64,000 nt of DNA, from assembly GCF_018070465.1 (NCBI RefSeq), contig NZ_JAGPXT010000014.1, positions 62,001-126,000 on the forward strand. Reading direction: 5' to 3'. Each line of letters opens with the position of its first letter. The first letter of the stretch is position 1. The notes beneath the pieces were generated by a model that did no database searches, was not told the origin of the DNA, and saw only the letters and a program-made list of their open reading frames with translations. Of the stretch, positions 61,512 to 64,000 are shown piece after piece. Position numbers and translations under genes: made by a program. The DNA is from Micromonospora sp. C95 (GTDB taxonomy: Bacteria > Actinomycetota > Actinomycetes > Mycobacteriales > Micromonosporaceae).

Positions 61512-62423
61512 CTAGGCTCTGGCCCGTGCCCGTCGCTCGCGCAGCCAGACGAGCAGCACCATGGCGATGTTGACGACGGCGAGGATCAGCAGGGACGCGT
61601 CGCCGGTGTCGGTGGACCTGTCGATCGCGAAGCCCTCGCCGCCAGCCATCACCGTGTTCACGGTCGTGAACAGGACGTTGTTGGCGACGTGAAACGCGAC
61701 CGGGGCCTCGATGCCGCGGCTGATGATCGCCATCAGCCCGGTGGAGACGCCGAACACGGCGTAGTAGCCGAACAGCCAGGGGTCGGTCGACCCGTGGACC
61801 ACGGCGAAGCCCAGGCTGGAGATCACCAGCCCGAGGGCCAGGGCCGGACGGACCTTACCCACCCAGGACGCGGCGGCGGGCAGCACGGCGCTTCGGAACA
61901 TCAACTCCTCGCCGGTGGCCTGGATCGGGGTGCTCAGCAGAACGATCACCAGCATGGCGATCGTCGTGCCGGTGACGCCGAAGCTGGTCCAGCCGGGCGC
62001 GTCGGGCGCGACAACCGCGACCACACCGATCCCGGTGCCCACCAGCAGCGCCGCACCGATCAGGTAACGCACCAGGCGGCGGGCGTCGAACGCTCTCGGA
62101 AAGCTGATCAGGCTGCGCCACGGCACCCTGGCGATCCAGGTGAGCAGCAGGATCGCCAGCGCGCCCGCCGTACCCACACTGATGTTGACGGCCAGGAACT
62201 TCAGCGGCGTGAAGGTGGGTGCCATCGGGTCGTCGCTGCCCTCGATGACGCCGACCAGCTGGTAGAGCAGAACCTGCAGGACCAGCATCACCAACGGCGG
62301 CACAATGATCACCACGAGCGGCTTCCACCAGCTCATGCGCAGGTGGGCACCGAAGGGGCGGGAGTTGTCGACCGCTGGTCGGGACCGCGTGGGGGTCGGC
62401 CGGGTACTGGACATGTCATCCAT
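61512..62423 (-). CDS. CPBP-family intramembrane metalloprotease
   Basis: A 303-residue membrane protein of the CAAX-protease/bacteriocin-processing (Abi) family. The catalytic Glu pair is in QATGEELMFRSAVLP, the first metal His in FAVVHGSTDPWLFGYYA and the last in EAPVAFHVANNVLFT. About eight membrane helices; a Ser/Thr/Pro/Arg-rich N-terminal tail of 30 residues. ATG 62423 or 62414. The frame is open further upstream without support. It may process a prenylated or secreted peptide, but no substrate is encoded nearby. Confidence 0.88.
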   Translation of the reverse strand: MDDMSSTRPTPTRSRPAVDNSRPFGAHLRMSWWKPLVVIIVPPLVMLVLQVLLYQLVGVIEGSDDPMAPTFTPLKFLAVNISVGTAGALAILLLTWIARVPWRSLISFPRAFDARRLVRYLIGAALLVGTGIGVVAVVAPDAPGWTSFGVTGTTIAMLVIVLLSTPIQATGEELMFRSAVLPAAASWVGKVRPALALGLVISSLGFAVVHGSTDPWLFGYYAVFGVSTGLMAIISRGIEAPVAFHVANNVLFTTVNTVMAGGEGFAIDRSTDTGDASLLILAVVNIAMVLLVWLRERRARARA

Positions 62424-62607
62424 TGCAGCGCGCACGGCACCCTTCGGACAGGGCCGCGATGTCACCGATCGACCATGACATTCCCGCAGCCAGACATATG
62501 ACGCGATGTCACTGGTGACCCAACGACGCCGACACCAGTTCGACACGACCCATAGATCTGGACGCCGAGCCAACGGCGCAACGACCACGTCCTGATCGGA
62601 ACCACTG

Positions 62608-63153
62608 TCACGGATGAGCCGGCCCGGCGGTCCCGGGGGTCGGCGAGTGGGTCCGTGCTTCCGGCTCGGCCTGCTGCGACTCGATCGCCCGGATGTGCCG
62701 GTACGCGAACCACAGCGGCGGGAACGCCCCGACGGCGAAGGACAGGTCCACCACCGTCCAGAACCACGGGATCTCCCGCAGCGGCCCGCAGATCAGCGCC
62801 AGCGGCACGATCCCGACACAGGCGATCATGCCGAGCTGGACCACCCAGACGTTGCGCACCGGGTCGCGTAGCGGCCCCCAGAACGCCACCGCCAGCACCA
62901 GGTGGGCGTAGGCGAGCCAGTCGGTCCCGTACCGCATGAACGGGTACCGGTCCCCGGTTTCGACAAGTCCGACATGGACTCGCTCGATCCAGCCGACCAG
63001 GGCCGGGAACTGCTCGGCGAGCGGTTCGGCCGCCCGCAGCAGCCAGCGCACCTCGATCTCCAGAGGAAACGCGGTGACCCCGCTCAGGAACAGGCCCACC
63101 ACCACGATCCACAGCCAGCCCCGGATCCGCCGTAACCGCTCGTCGACGCCCAT
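62608..63153 (-). CDS. Conserved integral membrane protein
   Basis: A 181-residue protein from ATG 63153 with about four membrane helices (IRGWLWIVVVGLFLSGVTAF, WLAYAHLVLAVAFWGPLRDP, LGMIACVGIVPLALICGP, FWTVVDLSFAVGAFPPLWFA) and a hydrophilic loop with ERVHVGLVETGDRYPFMRYG. Conserved in bacteria as an unnamed membrane protein; no active-site motif stands out. Confidence 0.72.
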   Translation of the reverse strand: MGVDERLRRIRGWLWIVVVGLFLSGVTAFPLEIEVRWLLRAAEPLAEQFPALVGWIERVHVGLVETGDRYPFMRYGTDWLAYAHLVLAVAFWGPLRDPVRNVWVVQLGMIACVGIVPLALICGPLREIPWFWTVVDLSFAVGAFPPLWFAYRHIRAIESQQAEPEARTHSPTPGTAGPAHP

Positions 63154-63258
63154 CCCCGCAGCGTAGTGATGAGCCTCGGGCGCCCGTGGTCGGCCACGGG
63201 CGCCGTGAGCTGCCCCACCGGTCGGGCCGGGCACGGTCCGACCGGGGATGTGTCGGGG

Positions 63259-64000
63259 CTACTTGCTGACGCCGGCGGTGAGGCCGGACTGCACCTGGCG
63301 CTGGAAGACGATGTAGACGATGAGCACCGGCAGCATCGCCATGGTGACCCCGGCGAACAGGCCGGACCAGTCGGAGCGGTAGCCCTGGTTGACCGACAGC
63401 TCGATCAGGCCCTGGGAGATGACCTGGTTCTTCGGCTCACCGGCCACCGACTGCATGAGCAGGGTCGGCAGGTACCACTGGTTCCACTGGCCCAGGACGT
63501 TGAAGATGCCGATGCTGATCAGGCCCGGCTTGGCCATCGGCAGCATCACGCTGAAGAACAACCGGCTGTGCGACGCCCCGTCGACCATGCCCGCCTCGGC
63601 GATCGCGGTGGGCAGGGTACGGAAGAACGAGTGCATGAAGAACACGGTGAACGCCAGCGACCAGGCGACGTAGACCAGGATCAGCATGAGGTGCTTGTTC
63701 GGGCCGAGGAAGGGCAGCGTCACCCCCATGTTGTAGACGCCCTTGAACAGCGGCACCGCCGCCAGATAGATCGGCAGGGTCAACCCCGACAGGAACATGT
63801 AGTAGATGAACCGGTTGCCGGGGAAGTCGTAGCGGGCGAGCACGTAGGCGGCCATCGAGCCGAGCAGCATGGTGAGGAAGACGCTGCCGGTCAGCACCAG
63901 CACGGTGTTGACGAAGAACGACCCGATCTGCCCCTCGGTCCAGGCGCGGGCGAAGTTGTCCCACTGCAACCGCTCGGGGATCAGCGACAGCGGCTTGCGG
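63259..64000 (-). CDS. Sugar ABC transporter permease, 5' end outside window
   Basis: The C-terminal 247 residues of a MalG-type permease; the frame stays open to the right edge (reading KPLSLIPERLQWDNFARAW), so the start is beyond 64000 and TTG 63969 is internal. Membrane helices and the EAA loop IAEAGMVDGASHSRLFFSVM are clear, and the end is VQSGLTAGVSK. It is the last gene of another carbohydrate importer operon whose other genes lie outside. The substrate is not deducible. Confidence 0.92.
   Translation of the reverse strand, partial: RKPLSLIPERLQWDNFARAWTEGQIGSFFVNTVLVLTGSVFLTMLLGSMAAYVLARYDFPGNRFIYYMFLSGLTLPIYLAAVPLFKGVYNMGVTLPFLGPNKHLMLILVYVAWSLAFTVFFMHSFFRTLPTAIAEAGMVDGASHSRLFFSVMLPMAKPGLISIGIFNVLGQWNQWYLPTLLMQSVAGEPKNQVISQGLIELSVNQGYRSDWSGLFAGVTMAMLPVLIVYIVFQRQVQSGLTAGVSK

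Overview
The window is very GC-rich (mostly above 70%, with strong G/C bias at third codon positions, many GTG starts and many 4-bp ATGA/GTGA overlaps). It reads as an actinobacterial chromosome. A giant subtilase, an XRE/DUF397 pair, MptB and PimE-like mannosyltransferases, an LpqY-SugABC transporter and a Rox-like rifamycin monooxygenase together suggest Micromonosporaceae, probably Micromonospora. That assignment is inference; there is no rRNA or other phylogenetic marker here. I see no tRNA, rRNA or CRISPR array.

Layout. 1-7.1 kb: the end of a NarL-type histidine kinase and its response regulator, a GNAT, a HAD phosphatase, a winged-helix HTH_42 protein, a small membrane protein and a large LuxR-type (LAL) ATPase regulator. 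7.2-13.6 kb: an unannotated 50-codon ORF followed by a 2062-residue secreted subtilase with two copies of a beta/malectin module. 13.8-17.4 kb: a GNAT, a DUF397/XRE regulator pair, two tiny coupled genes (the first apparently frameshifted) and a membrane protein with a PLD-like domain.

17.4-26.2 kb is a pentonate catabolic locus. A divergent IclR regulator controls XylX-like 2-keto-3-deoxypentonate dehydratase, ketoglutarate semialdehyde dehydrogenase, a sugar ABC transporter (binding protein and two permeases, no ATPase) and an IlvD/EDD pentonate dehydratase. These make up the lower Weimberg-type route from a pentonic acid to 2-oxoglutarate. 26.2-30.6 kb, convergent with it, is a trehalose-type importer lpqY-sugA-sugB-sugC. 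SugC is the only ABC ATPase in the window and may energise both transporters.

30.6-38.2 kb is a mixed region: VOC proteins, small hypotheticals, then a lower-GC insert (about 32.8-35.6 kb) with an ANT-like nucleotidyltransferase, an orphan propeller-like protein and an IS5-type transposase remnant, followed by HAD, GNAT and TetR genes. 38.2-46.3 kb holds alpha-glucan enzymes (GH63-like glucosidase, divergent debranching enzyme, GT4 glycosyltransferase) and a membrane Ser/Thr kinase. 46.3-55.4 kb holds a VOC protein, a membrane metal-dependent hydrolase coupled to an amidohydrolase, a MobA-like transferase, a GT87/MptB pair for polyprenol-dependent mannosylation, a sulfotransferase and a stand-alone family-A DNA polymerase.

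55.4-57.5 kb is the most notable site: a Rox-like rifamycin monooxygenase facing a GyrI-like gene across a 223-bp spacer. The spacer carries a palindrome resembling the rifamycin-associated element (RAE) and a second perfect hairpin. 58-64 kb holds GNATs, a 27-codon ORF overlapping a membrane protein start, a GntR regulator coupled to another tiny ORF, an NTF2-like protein, a CPBP protease, a membrane protein and the start of another sugar ABC operon running off the window. Several convergent or terminal gene ends are marked by long, nearly perfect hairpins.
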